DNA of 64,000 bases from Talaromyces rugulosus (lineage: Eukaryota; Ascomycota; Eurotiomycetes; Eurotiales; Trichocomaceae). How positions within the stretch are numbered: the stretch's first letter is position 1; every line of letters begins with the position of its first letter. The notes beneath the pieces were generated by a model. The model searched no databases and was not told where the DNA came from. It saw nothing but the letters and a program-made list of their open reading frames with translations. The DNA is taken from positions 496,001-560,000 of the forward strand of contig NC_049562.1 in NCBI RefSeq assembly GCF_013368755.1, read 5' to 3'. Shown here one piece after another: positions 23,401 to 33,277 of this stretch. Made by a program: the position numbers and the translations under genes.

Positions 23401-25312
23401 CAACTCGCAACAAACTTCAACGAAACCTGGAACTTTCATCCTTGGGATCTGGGTGGACGATCAATACCGTCACGCTTACATAGTCTCCTTGGATGGGCTG
23501 TCAAAGAGCGGCATATGCCTCTTTTCACCATTGCACTCCAGTCCGGAAAATACGTACAGCAAGTTTGCAACCTTCCCCTTGCTGATGAGAGTCTTCCCGT
23601 GCTTCATATCGCGTCAAAATTGGGATATCATGAGATGATAGAGGGCCTTCTAAAGATCTGCAATGTTGACTCGTTAGACGTGGAGAATTATACTCCTCTG
23701 CATCACGCCGCTGCTAGGGGTCATTTTGATATCGTACAATGGCTTTCAAGTACACGGGGGGCCTTTATAGACTTGGAAGCAAAATCAAAAGTCACCCCGC
23801 TTTGGCTTGCTGCTTCTAATGGACACGAGAAAATTGTTTCTCTTCTTATCGAGAAGAAATGCAAGATTGACGCAGTCGACGTCTTTAGTGGCAAAACGGC
23901 TCTTTGTCAAGCTGCGGGAAATGGGCATCATGCGATCGTGGGCATTTTGCTAAGTAATAAAGCTGATCTTGACTCCAAAGATAAAAATGGGTGGACACCG
24001 CTGCGGTGGGCTGCAGAGAACAGGCATAAACAAGTGGTGAGAATGATAGCCGAAAATGGCACCGGGGGAAACATCGAGTATAAAATCTTGATTTTAGGTA
24101 ACTTGAATCTCTTCTGTCTGCTTAAAACTGCTAATTATACTTTTTAAAGGCACCCAAAAGAGCGGTAAATCAACCCTTTGGAAGCAGTTAAGGTTTTTGT
24201 CTGGTTCTCGAGCTACGATAGAAGAGCGGGCTCTATATCGCCCCATTATATACGGAAACCTACTTAATTCGGCAGATTCGGTACTGCAAGCTATGCAGTA
24301 TTTTAATGTGAATCCTAGAGATGAAGGAAATCAAGAGTATCTTGAATTCCTGACGAAATATATTCGTACCGCTAACCGTAATAATCCTCCTGATCCGAAA
24401 GTTGGGGAGGCTATGTCTTCATTATGGAAGGATGAAAGTATCAACGAGTTAATGAAGCACCGAACTGAGTTACTCTACATGTATGATTCAGCTCCTTAGT
24501 ATGTGATACAGGCATCTCATACCACATACTTTCTAACAGTATGGTAGTTTCTTCAATGAAGCCAAACGAATAGTTACTCAGGACTATCTGCCAACTGAAG
24601 ATGATATAATCAGGGTCAGACTTACGAAAACTAGCAACATAACAAGCAACAAACTCTACCTGAAAGGAATAAAGATTGAGTACGTTTAGCCTTTGCAAAT
24701 TTTGATTATTTCATGTTGCTAACCTACCGAAGCATATGGGATGTTGGAGGGGCGCGGAGCGATAGGAAGAAATGGGTCCATTGTTTCGATAACATGGCTT
24801 TGATGATATTTTGTGCTTCTTTGAGTGAATATAACCAAACTTTGATTGAGGACATTAACCAGGTATGTTACCAAATCCTGCAAACTCTATATGAGGCTAA
24901 TGATCTGTTAGACCTGCATGGGGGAGAGCCTGCAATTACTTGAAGCATTGCTTGATTCCAAGTGGTTCTTAACGACCACCATTGCCATTTTCTTTACCAA
25001 ATACGACTTGCTCAAAAAGAAGCTAGTTAATTCCCCTCTTGAAAACTTTTTCCCGGATTATACAGGCGGAAATGACGTGGCCCTTGCAACGAAATATATC
25101 GTCGGAAAATTCGAGGAAATCGGTAAAAAACATTCAAATGTTCATTCTTAGTGAGTTTCACACTGCCATGGCTAATGGTACATGTAAATGAGAAATGCTA
25201 ATAACCATCAAGTATACTTGACCTTACTGACATCGCCAAAGTTGATGTTGTTTTTGAAGATGTTAGAGATGTGATAGTTATGGATTATATAGCAAAACTT
25301 GAAGTGTTGTAG
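20487..25312 (+). CDS. NLR-like fusion: PNP_UDP nucleosidase - NACHT - ankyrin repeats - G-protein alpha domain
   Basis: Eleven exons (20487-21495, 21557-21625, 21678-21854, 21906-21930, 21980-22585, 22653-24097, 24150-24498, 24548-24679, 24733-24862, 24912-25150, 25213-25312) join in frame to 1426 aa. Residues about 20-330 are a PNP_UDP nucleoside-phosphorylase domain ([33 protein letters not shown]). A NACHT follows, with Walker A GKIGSGKT (417-424) and Walker [13 protein letters not shown] (about 520-531). Five or so ankyrin repeats span about 920-1100. The C-terminus is a G-alpha: [13 protein letters not shown] (P-loop 1111-1119), [62 protein letters not shown] and FTKYD (1343-1346). Most introns are 49-67 nt with CTAAC/CTAAT branch points. 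The PNP-NACHT-ANK layout is a known fungal NLR type used in non-self recognition and programmed cell death. The G-alpha end is not. Several G-alpha key residues are altered (see findings). Confidence 0.88.
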
Positions 25313-25687
25313 TGACAATGTCAATTTATAGTGATACGGCCATGTCTGTTGATGCTTGTTGTAAATTAACATGAAGAGGAAGTTTCGAGTTTCATCAGTG
25401 ATTGTTATTTTTCTTAAAAGTGATATTTCCTCCACTAGAAATGTAGGGCTGAGTCTCACAGGCAATTGGAGAATCCCATGATTTTATCAAGCAATAATTT
25501 GAAATTGTGCAATCTTATGTGAGGATACTAAAATAGAAGCCAATCATCACAACTAGCCTAAACTCAATATAAATAAGCATGGAAAAACGCGGGATTTCCG
25601 CTATTCCCCTCTTCCCAAAAATTTCTTGAGACCACGTAGTCCTTTTTGAAATCGTTTATTGCAATTACTTCAACCTGCAACAACGTA
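25313..25687. other. Intergenic region, NLR 3' flank and GFA promoter
   Basis: AT-rich spacer of about 375 bases with no coding signal. It should hold the NLR gene's 3' UTR and the promoter of the GFA gene. Confidence 0.5.
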
Positions 25688-26256
25688 ATGGCCAACCCAA
25701 ACGCTCATGATCTAGCCGAATTTGCCACGGGAATGACAGGCTCGTGTCTCTGCGGCTCCGTGCAAGTTACAATCCACGATTCGGAACTGTTCACCCGTCG
25801 ACGCGGTCATCTATGCCACTGTGCTAATTGTCGAAAGTCATCAGGCAGCTATGTCGCTTCAAACTTCCTCATAGAATCTGACAAGGTTGAAATACACGAT
25901 ACGAAAGGCACATTGAAATCCTATGCAGATTATGCGACGACCTCTGGGAAGCCAGTCATTAGGAGTTTCTGCGGGGTAGATGGCAGGTTTGTTTCTCGGC
26001 TTCTTCGGGCTTGTCGTTTCAAGTTCATAAATAAACATATCTATTCCTACAAGAGCAGAGTCTAACTTTACATAGCCCGATTAAATCCGAATCAGAAAAC
26101 CTTCGCGGAAAAGTCGTTCTCAAAATGGGTATTTTCCCGCGTATCCCAATACCGGAGATGGAGGGCTTTGATCTGCATCGACATCCTTGGGAGCCGCCAT
26201 GCGAGGGGACAGTGAGATATAAGCTCGTTAGAGGAGGAGAGCTAATTGAATCCTAG
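25688..26256 (+). CDS. GFA (glutathione-dependent formaldehyde-activating enzyme-like) zinc-binding domain protein
   Basis: Exons 25688-25986 and 26076-26256 (intron 89 nt, GTTTGT..CATAG, with CTAAC branch) give 159 aa. The start is the ATG of MANPNAHDLAEF. The fold signature is clear: GSCLCGSVQV (Cys20, Cys22), LCHCANCRKSSGSY (Cys43, 45, 48), then SFCGVDGSPIKSESENLRGK. In relatives the last motif is usually FCxxCGS, so Asp98 here replaces a zinc-ligand Cys. The donor GTTTGT is non-optimal, but the joint reproduces the conserved GSPIKSE block. Most fungal GFA proteins are uncharacterised; only some bind glutathione or formaldehyde adducts. No specific substrate is claimed. Confidence 0.87.
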
Positions 26257-26439
26257 CATAAAGGCTGTATCACGTAATGATCAAGATCTTGGCCTGATTA
26301 TCGACGGCCCTGTTCCTGGCGATAATAGCACTAATACAAGACTAGCACACGTTTCGATCCTTCTGTTGATCTATCACCTCCGGTGTCAATATAAAAATAT
26401 AATCCATTTTTAATCCAACTGCAGTCAATGCTGTCCTTG

Positions 26440-28078
26440 CTAGCCAACTTCTAGTGGCTCGCGCAACAGCGATATGTTTCGGGGGTCTATGAGCTCATTC
26501 CAGTTATCAACGCATATCAGAGTCCCAATTCCTGTAGAACCCCAGTCTTTAGGTGTGGGATGTGAGCAGCTTGGGGGCGTCTTCCATATATAGGATAAAT
26601 TTCTCAGGACATTCACATCAGCGACCCATTCGCCTTGGTCGTGGGCCAATACAACAGCTTCCACGTAGGACGCTTCCTGGACGCGAGAACCGTGGTTTCT
26701 ATTACCGGGCAGTTCGTACCCGGTTAGCGAAAGCTGGAGAGATGTATTCCCAAAATTTTCTTCAAGTTTGCCGTCGAATTCCCGGTGGTTAATCACAGAC
26801 CATTCTTCCAGGATCGGCTCCTTCATCTTAGGCTTCACGGGAGATATTAGTAGATAGAGCCCGGGTTTCCAACGTTTCCAATTACTCGACGTATGATTTC
26901 CTGATGATGCGAATCCCACGGATCAAGGAGAAGATTGTCTACCACAAAAAGAGAATTGCCTGACGACAGTGCAAACTAGCTCTGGAAATGAAACCCTTGA
27001 CGATTTTGCATTGACCGCTCGAGTTGACTCGACGGCTCTTCCGTAATATCTTAAATGGGATAGAGGCATGGACCAAAGTACTCCTCCATCCTTTTCTGGA
27101 TTCTTCCAGAACAATCTTAACGTGACTATGCCCCAGGGCGGATCAAATGATCCTTCTGTTGGACCTCAGTGAGACCTTGAACTGACATATCTGGATACAG
27201 GTGCCAGGATGCGAGTCTCAAAAGAGTTGCACCGCTTTGAATACTATGAGATATATCAGATACTAGAGAGTACATGGTAGTCATTGCTTCTTTCCAAGTA
27301 TTCATGATTGTGTCATAACTGCTTAGACTTTTTTCTACGGGAATTCCCATGTTGTCTATGATTAGTAACAATTGTTTCTGCTGGACGACTTTGGCCTCAT
27401 CTCCGGTGAGAAGCCACTGGGTGTCGCAGTTAGATCAAATTGAAAGAAAAAACAACAACTGATATTTATTTTAAAGAAATTGACTTGCAGAGCGAGCACT
27501 AGCATCCCATTCGGCAAGTTCCTCGGTGGTGATTTCGATCTGGGAAGCGGTCATGGTTGATAGCTTGAACTGCTCTTTCTGAATTTGTTCCAAGAACATT
27601 CCTTTCCTTCCTGCAACTAGTTCACTCCAGATAGATACTGCCTGTGGGCCAGACCACATGCGAGCTAACATGCAAGCAAGTAGATGGACTCTCAGGGCAC
27701 CTTGTCTGGATGTAGCTGCGGCCCAGATAGACCTGCCATCGGCGCCAACGAACTGTTTGAAGGGTCCATCGACTTGTGCACCCGTTGGGTTAAAATTAGG
27801 ATCCTCCGCGATTTCCGAAGCACGCTGCCCGTATGCCTGGAATAGATGAGGTGGAGCTCGTCCGTAAACAACGCTCCGAGCTTTCTAGCAACACGATGAA
27901 ATCTCCCATCCTCAGCCTCATTCTTTCGTTTTTTCAAAAGAGAGTTTCCTAGACCTGTGAACTCCAGTGGTGCTGGAAACTTGACGATTGCAAAATCAAA
28001 GTTGATATTTGCGAGAGTTAGCGTCGTCTCTTGCATGGCAACACCTGCCGCAAGGGTACATTTTCCGATTGAAGCCAT
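26440..28078 (-). pseudogene. Frameshifted copy of an uncharacterised fungal protein
   Basis: Conserved-looking segments on the minus strand are spread over different frames. MASIGKCTLAAGVAMQETT at 28078 runs to LFTDEL. At about 27855 the frame must shift by one base to continue as PPHLFQAYGQRASEI to LLACMLARMWSG. A 72-nt GC-AG intron (27488-27417, GCAAGT..CCCAG) links ARS to WLLTGDEAKV. At about 27148 a second one-base shift leads into FDPPWGIVTLRLFWKNPEKD. A third break near 26,920-27,000 precedes the last segment (EAVVLAHDQGEWVADVNVL, WGSTGIGTLICVDNWNELID, stop at 26440). With single-base losses restored it would be a protein of roughly 500 aa. I recognise the style of a widespread hypothetical protein family of Eurotiales but no named domain. 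Sequencing error could mimic one shift, but three argues for decay. Confidence 0.75.
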
Positions 28079-29060
28079 TTCCAGACGGAAAAGCTGGATA
28101 TAAAATGTTATTGTCAGAAAGAAAAAGTACAATGGGTATAGTGAAGAGAGATCCACCCTTTTAAAAAATTGACAGCGGATCAAAATCGAAGAAAACTGGT
28201 GCAGGAGGAAAAATAGGTTTAAAGCTGGCTTCCCCATTCAGGTGTGACAGAAGAACGAACCAGCACAGCCCCAAAACTGGAAGTACACGAGATATCAAGG
28301 ATAACATGTGTAGCGTGACGTTCTACATAGAGTAAGTCCTCTATTTTTGGAGATAGGAGACTTGCAGCTACCCAGTTACCGTGGTTTGGCCACCCGGGGG
28401 TAAACATTTAGCGTAACACTGTAAGGGGTCCGTGGCGAGATATATACTAAGGAGAACCAATTAGGCGAAGCAAGAAGCAACGGTATTTAGAATGCTCCGG
28501 ACGCAAACCTACGTGTCACTATAGTAGTAATAATGCGCCTCCGATTTGATTGGTTCCTTTCCCGCTTCCAAAAAGTATTAAAAGAGAACCAAATATCTTC
28601 TTGCTCAGAAATGTTTGAGCTAGACAGTTTATAGATTGCAAAGGGGGGGGGGGAACCTTATTCCTATGGGAGCCAGCATGTTGAATGCCTTCTGGGAACT
28701 CGAGTGTCAATGACCTGCGTTGGCGGAATTGATGGATGGGCGAATGAATATACTTGTTTTATCTTTAGCCTTTTTGCTGATAATCGACGAAACTATGAAC
28801 TATAATACTCTTTTAAGTAGAAATTATTGGTTCGAAATGTTCTTTATATGAGGACTTGAAATGTTGATATTGACTCACTATATATATCAGCCATGAAGCA
28901 GCCAATCACCGGCGCCCATTAACATCCCCCTTCTCCGCCGTGACTTAATCTTGACCTTCCCCTTCCTTCTTCCATCCTCTCCAGAATAAACATCCTAATT
29001 TTTGCAACATAACACTTCAAAATTTGTCATTATTTCTTTACCTACCTACAAAGATCCCGA
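28079..29060. other. Intergenic region with possible gene fragment and a G homopolymer
   Basis: About 1 kb between the pseudogene and the next regulator. A minus-strand open segment at 28407-28219 (WVAASLLSPKIEDLLYVERH and beyond, 62 codons) has protein-like composition and may be a leftover exon, but I cannot assign it. A run of ten G occurs at 28644-28653. Nothing else is recognised. Confidence 0.4.
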
Positions 29061-30754
29061 ATGAGAACTGCAAAAGCATGCAAACAGTGCCGGTCGGGAA
29101 AACGCAAATGTAGTCCAGCCACGACAGACAACGACCCTTGTTCGCAATGCCTTACGCGAAAACAGTCATGTTCGTTGGCTGTCAGATCAGCAATAAATAA
29201 ACACAGATGCATTGCTCCAGATTCGTCTGGGGCCTTGAAAAGCCTGGCTGACTTTTCGGACGTTGACGTCGGATTACGAGACCACTTGGTAGATTTGTAT
29301 CTCAAGTTGATTCATGACAAGCCGCACACGCTATTTCATCCTCCAACATTGAAAAACCAGGCGCGCGAAGGCTCATTGCCGAAAACTATCCTTTACGGGG
29401 TGATGGCTTTGGCAGCACGGTAAGAACTTGGAAAAAATTTTCAATTTCGAGCTATCATATCTAATATGTCCGATGGAAGGTTCTCCCATGATTCAAGAAC
29501 AAGAAAGCGAACAAAAGAATTTTTTAACTATGCTAAGGAGGCCTTTAAAATGAACCTTCTGGATATAAGTCTTGAGAATATCCAGGCCAGTGTCCTTGTA
29601 GGCAACCTCTGTGGTGCAGAAGGAGAGCCAGAACAAGAGTCGTTATTTTTCGGTATTCCTTAACTCTCCTTTCTAGCCTTTCATATCTAACATTACTGTC
29701 TAGGAATTGCATTTCGCCTGGCTCAAATAATTCACCTTCCTTCAGGAAATCTGAACGAAGGGGCCATTTTAAGAGAAGTTAAACTCCGCACATGGTGGTC
29801 ACTGTATATGATCGATCAATGGTCTTCAGCTGGATTAGGAGTGCCAAAACAACTCACTGATGATGACTGCAACCCCCTGCCTATGGTTGAACTTAAATTC
29901 TGGGAGCCAACCCCAGATGTTTCCCCTTCCGATCCGACTGAAAAGCCCGGTCTCTGGGGGTACATGATCATGTTGGCGAAAATTTTCGGTCGTATTCAGA
30001 ATTTGCACCAACGTCTTGCCAATGAAACATTAAATGAGCAGGAGGCCGAATACATAACGAAGGGTCTTTCTTCCAATTTGGAGTGTTTTATGGAAGTACT
30101 ACCGGCGGAACACCATTTCTCTCTAACAAATCTCAGACTCCATGCGGCTCAAGGTCTAGGACGTGCTTTTGTTGCCCTTCACCTTGGCTATCACCACTAC
30201 GCTACTCTGCTCTATTTCCCATACCTGGATCACCAGCTAAAAGAAATATCAAACCAGAAGCTCTATGCTGGTCGCTGTAAATATCATGCTGCGGCATTCA
30301 GCGACCTTCTCAAACTCTCTCACGAGGAAGAAGAATGCGAGGCAGTATATGTTATTGTCGCTCATATGACAGTAGTTTCATCTGCAGCGCTACTGCACAC
30401 TCTACTATTTGGCGAATATCCGGAATTGCCAGACACAAGATCGAGATTATCTGACAATTTCGCGACTTTATTGAAGTTGAAAGAGTATTGGCCTGCTGTT
30501 GAAATGATGGTGAGGCTATTTTGTAGGCTTATTTATGATGCCTCTTTGCTGACAGTTGACTGTTCTAGATCGAGAGGCTTTTCACTTTCCAAAAGGTTTG
30601 CATGCGGTCCATGGAGCAGATCTACACAGTTGACAAGTGGATTGTGAAATTCTTGCTACAGCATGCTTTTCCTATGGAAGAGTCTACTGCGCCTTCTCAT
30701 TCTCTTTCAGAAAGAGGGAAATTTGCAGATGACGCGCTGTCCATGCTTCGATAA
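29061..30754 (+). CDS. Zn2Cys6 transcription factor next to the galactoside-use genes
   Basis: Exons 29061-29419, 29480-29652, 29704-30509 and 30569-30754 (introns 60, 51 and 59 nt) give 507 aa. The zinc cluster is unusually close to the start: ACKQCRSGKRKC then DPCSQCLTRKQSC (residues about 5-35). The middle homology domain has DLYLKLIHDKPHTLFHPPTL, YGVMALAAR, LVGNLCGAEGEPE and LRTWWSLYMIDQWSS. It runs tail to tail with the sugar transporter, 53 bases from its stop codon. Its place beside a lactose-permease-like transporter and a GH35 enzyme makes it the natural candidate for their pathway regulator, like Gal4/Lac9 or GalX-type activators. This is inferred from position, not from specific similarity. 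Confidence 0.87.
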
Positions 30755-30807
30755 TCAAGCTCTTTTATAACATACATATTAATTCATCCAATCTCCATTA
30801 CTTTCTT

Positions 30808-32690
30808 TTACCGGTCTTCAGTCTTTGAAGACCCCTGGATATGGGCAACGTTTGCTTCTTCACCGTCAAACAGTTCTGCAATCTCCTCCAGTGTCGGTCC
30901 TTTGGTTTCGACAAACAAAAACCAGATAGAGAAGCACTCAACGACAAGGATAGCAATGTAGACAAAATAATATCTCCACTGCAAGTGGTCGAGGCCAATC
31001 GGATTCACGTATTGGTTGAAGACTGAAGAGGCTGATGTCAAGGCGAGATTGACCGCTAGTCCTTTGGCTCGAATATTGTATGGCAGAATTTCTGCGCAAT
31101 AGGAAACTGTCAGACCGGGCCATGCAAACCCAGCTACGCCATAAAAGAGGAAGATCATTGCAATGACTGCGCTACCGGCAGCAGAGTTTCCCGTTTGCGC
31201 ATAAACTGCTGAGCAACTACGGAAAAGTCAGACTTTTGATGTGCCAGTGCAGTTTGGTGGAAGCTTACCCAGTCCAGACACTGAAGCTGATTAACATGCC
31301 AACACCGGCGACCATGAAAAGTGTTCTTCTACCCCAACGGTCCACCAAGAAAGATGAAAAGCCAATTGCGACAAGGAAAGACCAAATTTGAAGACCCCCG
31401 TTAATGATAGATTGATCGTATGACGAGGTTATACCGACAGAGCTGAGGATATCATGGAGATAGTATGATACGAGACCATTTCCGGAGCACTGGGAGAAAA
31501 AGGCCACCATGGCAATCAAAAGCAGTCGTCTGCGATTCCCTTTGGTCTGAACCAGTAATTTCCAACCGTTGGACGAGTTTTCTTTTTCCAGCCGAATGGT
31601 TTCTTGTATCTCATGAAACTCCCATGCGCAGAAGTGATCAGTTCCGTCCCCGTTTCCATGGTACTATACGTGTTAGATTTTGTTGAAGGTTTTATTATAT
31701 CAGCGAAAATCACCTTGACCAAAACTTGAAACGCTTCATCGCCTCGATCCTTCGCACAAAGCCAACGAGGACTTTCAGGCAGGAGCCAGATTCCCAAGAA
31801 TTGGATCAATGGCATGGCTGCTTGCATCCCAACAGGTATCCGCCAAGCTGCGTCCGAATTATATTTCAGAGTTCCAAAAACCGTCCAAGCGGCGATTATA
31901 GACCCCAAATACCAAAGTGTGTTGTACATTGTCGTCAGTGTGCCGCGGTGTTGTGGGTGAGCAAGCTCAGTGATTAAAAGGGGTGCGGATCCTTGAGCAA
32001 CGTTTGACCTAAATTCAAATCGTCAGTCTATGAATTTATCAAAGGAGTGAACACACAAACCCCAAACCGACTAGAAATCTTCCTGCAATGTACATTCCAG
32101 AGTTGACGGAAGGGACAACTTGGATAATAGTTCCAACGAATAAAACCAGCAGGCCGAGCAAGACTCCTCCTTTACGTCCAAGCAAGTCGGCGGCATAAGA
32201 TGCTACCACGCCGTTAGCTTATTGGCACCCAGAGTTCCTTGAATACGTACCAAAGAAAAGAGAACAGAAGCCGCCTATATTCTGGATTGCGGTGAAGAGG
32301 CCCAGTCTAGCGCCAGTTGGGTTGTTGAAGTCTTGAATGGTAAGTCTCGGTATGAATTTGAAGGGAGACTACCAATACTCACAGTCATCCCAGGGGGGCA
32401 TTGTTTGCAAGCCATTGAGTAAGGACCCATCGTAGCCATTGATTGTTGATCCTACTATAGGTGAGAACCCGAGACATTCTACACATTTGAGAAGCCGTAC
32501 CTAGGAAGAGAATGGGCATCATAGCATATAGTCTGCGCAGCCCTGGGTGCTTGTACCAAACGACAGCCGAAGCAGAAGATGGTTGGCGAAAATCACGAGA
32601 TGGGTGCTCATCATGATCTGCGTGGGCTTTACCGCCCTCAATGTCTTTCCCTTCATCCATGACTGGCAAAGAGACGGCCAAACTGTGCAT
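30808..32690 (-). CDS. MFS sugar transporter, lactose permease (Lac12) type
   Basis: Seven minus-strand exons (32690-32501, 32451-32383, 32331-32251, 32202-32061, 32008-31714, 31663-31269, 31216-30808) give 526 aa, or 516 aa from the second Met at 32660. Introns are 48-52 nt and every phase agrees. Sugar-porter signatures are visible: GSTINGYDGSLLNGLQ in helix 1, ASYAADLLGRKGG, YIAGRFLVGLG, LPESPRWLCAKDRGDEA, DRWGRRTLF and the end VETKGPTLEEIAELFDG. The GYDGSL...PPWDDYFNNPTG pattern fits fungal lactose/galactoside permeases better than hexose transporters. It is divergent from the GH35 beta-galactosidase over a 587-base shared promoter. It probably imports lactose or another galactoside across the plasma membrane. 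Confidence 0.92.
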
Positions 32691-33277
32691 TTAGTGCGAG
32701 ATCTCGATATTCGGCCAGCTGGACAAGACGGTCTATATTTTCAAGAAGGCCGGGAAACCAGTGGCATTTATACATAATGAACATATAACAGCCAAAATGC
32801 TCCCACAGCCAACTTCTTTCATTATTCCCGGTTGATTCTACCTTGCAGTCCGTGCTGGACTAAGAAATCCGGGGAAAGCATGGGCAAGCGTCTCGCCGGG
32901 ATATCTGCCAATCGCATCCCGTCAAACCCGGCGGCCGGTGATTCCCCCGGTCTCTACTCGGATATTCCCCCCGATTCCAGCTCAAGTCTTCATTTGTCCA
33001 CAGATTGACTCGTGTTTCGTTCTTATGGGGCATATGCGGGGAAACAATCCATTGCGGGATAACGTCCAATAATGTTTTCTCAATGCCGGATCTTCTTCTT
33101 GAATCCCCTCACGACATCATGCAGCAGACTTACCGGCAGCAGAGGATCCCATGCCACTCGGAAGCGAGGGGAAAACAACGCAGTATGAAGAGTATATAAA
33201 TCATTGTCCTCACTGAGCTCTGTTGAACATGTTGAAATATTTTCACTCGCAGCTAACAGCCTGCTACCATTTCTACC
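32691..33277. promoter_or_regulatory. Shared promoter of the permease and beta-galactosidase genes, with CreA-type sites
   Basis: The divergent starts are 587 bases apart. CreA-type SYGGRG matches are visible at 32869-32874 (CCGGGG), 32945-32950 (reverse strand) and 33036-33041 (GCGGGG). CGG/CCG triplets suited to Zn2Cys6 regulators are frequent between 32,900 and 32,970, including a CGG-N9-CCG at about 32,959. A TATATAA at 33193-33199 lies about 80 bases before the beta-galactosidase ATG. Together this suggests joint induction and glucose repression. The sites are short, so each is weak alone. Confidence 0.5.

Noticed and set aside
24499..24547. Acceptor at 24540 (AACAG) for this NLR-G-alpha intron
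   Set aside because: It puts the next exon out of frame. The following GTAG acceptor at 24547 restores the conserved YFF of G-alpha.
24197..25151. A stand-alone G-alpha gene starting near 24197
   Set aside because: The P-loop is split from that Met and lies upstream at 24150. The exon joins in frame to ILILG of the ankyrin exon through a normal intron, and no promoter-like gap exists.
28831..28842. GGTTCGAAA resembling a tRNA B box
   Set aside because: It does not match GGTTCGANTCC and no A box or cloverleaf could be built around it.
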